A stretch of DNA of 64,000 nucleotides, taken from NCBI GenBank assembly GCA_003254905.1, contig QANU01008832.1, forward strand, positions 123,435 to 187,434, written 5' to 3'. Positions 63,262 through 64,000 of this stretch are shown here, one piece after another. A model generated the notes under the pieces. It was not told where the DNA came from and did not search any database. It was given only the letters and a program-made list of their open reading frames with translations. Numbering within the stretch: position 1 is the stretch's first letter; each line of letters opens with the position of its first letter. The stretch comes from Nissolia schottii. Its lineage: Eukaryota; Streptophyta; Magnoliopsida; Fabales; Fabaceae. The position numbers and the translations under genes are program-made.

Positions 63262-64000
63262 ACCCCTCAAAAGGTTCTTAAATTAGTCTCTTGCAAATAA
63301 AAGAGACAATTAATTCTATAATAAATCTGAACATAAGACATATTAGTCCCTGTTAAAAAAAATTCAAATTGACGCTCAATAAAAATTAAAATAAGATAAA
63401 TTGGTCTCCAAATAATTTATAAACAATTTAAATTAATTCCTAATAAAAAGAAAAGCGTCGAACTAATTTGTTAAAAATATTTTTTATCATGAACGAGAGA
63501 TTAAGAATTGCATTAAAACTTTTTTTAAAGGGGTCAATTTGCCAAACACAAAATAGGGAACTAATTTAAGAGTTTACACTAAACGAAATTGAGGAAATGG
63601 TATTTAAACCTTGAACTGTATATAATGAGTATTTCACCCAAAAATTTAAAAAATTGTGTAAATCAATCCTTTATCGTTTCTATTTAGAAGGTCAATTACT
63701 TCTTGTATGTCTGTCAAGTAGCTTAATTTTTTGGGGAAAAAAACCCTAAAAACAAACTAACAATAACCGTAGTCATTTTAAGTTCACCTACCAGTAACCA
63801 CAAGTTATATCTCAGAATTGAACCCTAATTTCACCCTCTCTACCTCCAAGCCTCTCACTATTCATGCTGCCATAACATTCTGCAGAAACCTCGCCCATGG
63901 CAAAACATTAACCTATAAACTTGATCTAAAATCAATTCACCTCAAGTTCAGTTTTTATCATATAAAAAAGAAAAGAGAAAAATATTCACACAATCTAGAA
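63262..64000. other. Right edge, no gene recognised
   Basis: Contains 'aaattagtctc', 'attagtccctgtt' and 'aaattggtctcc' motifs at 63,280-63,450, similar to the TIR element around 23,060-23,835, so probably part of another copy. The last 250 bp are C-richer and could be a leader of a gene beyond the window. Confidence 0.35.

Overview
This is nuclear DNA of a flowering plant, almost certainly a eudicot. Its genes have GT-AG introns, plastid transit peptides and plant-only families (HCT, CNGC, group IIa WRKY), set in AT-rich intergenic DNA full of transposons. A lamiid relative is possible, but I cannot prove it from the sequence. Exon coordinates were inferred by joining reading frames at GT-AG sites so that family motifs stay in phase. 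No transcript evidence was used.

Layout. 1-5.3 kb: an intronless cytosolic HSP70 (+), then a two-exon hydroxycinnamoyltransferase of the HCT type (-). 5.3-20.2 kb: a transposon-rich stretch. It holds a 227-bp MITE, a hAT-like element carrying the last exon of a sugar-transporter gene, a partial Ty3-type LTR element, and a multi-level nest at 12,970-20,153. In the nest, two solo LTRs of the same family lie one inside the other in opposite orientation. 21.1-21.8 kb: a plastid J8-type DnaJ protein (+). 23-37.3 kb: more solo LTRs and a MuDR-type transposon (-) with a decayed transposase and a plant-mobile-domain (PMD) gene. 4,993 bp of it appears twice around a single N, most likely unmerged contig ends. 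37.6-40.7 kb: a damaged MRS2/CorA-type Mg2+ transporter (+). 42.4-45.3 kb: a cyclic-nucleotide-gated channel (+). 47.7-50.7 kb: plastid KAS III (+). 51.9-54.6 kb: a plastid ACT-domain (ACR11/ACR12-type) protein (+). 56.7-58.0 kb: a WRKY40/18/60-type transcription factor (-). 58.2-63.3 kb: a second kind of transposon landscape, with a MITE next to the WRKY promoter and a 1.84-kb relative holding a tandem array of about 242 bp.

The genes are unrelated housekeeping, stress and metabolism genes and form no operon-like unit. HCT feeds phenylpropanoid and lignin synthesis, KAS III starts plastid fatty-acid synthesis, the ACT protein probably acts in plastid amino-acid or nitrogen control, and WRKY and HSP70 are stress-response genes. 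The most informative signals are the transposons: a 227-bp MITE family with three same-length copies and perfect 9-bp target duplications, the self-nested solo LTRs, the captured transporter exon, and the PMD gene broken by a solo LTR. I did not find convincing evidence for a wholly new biological system.
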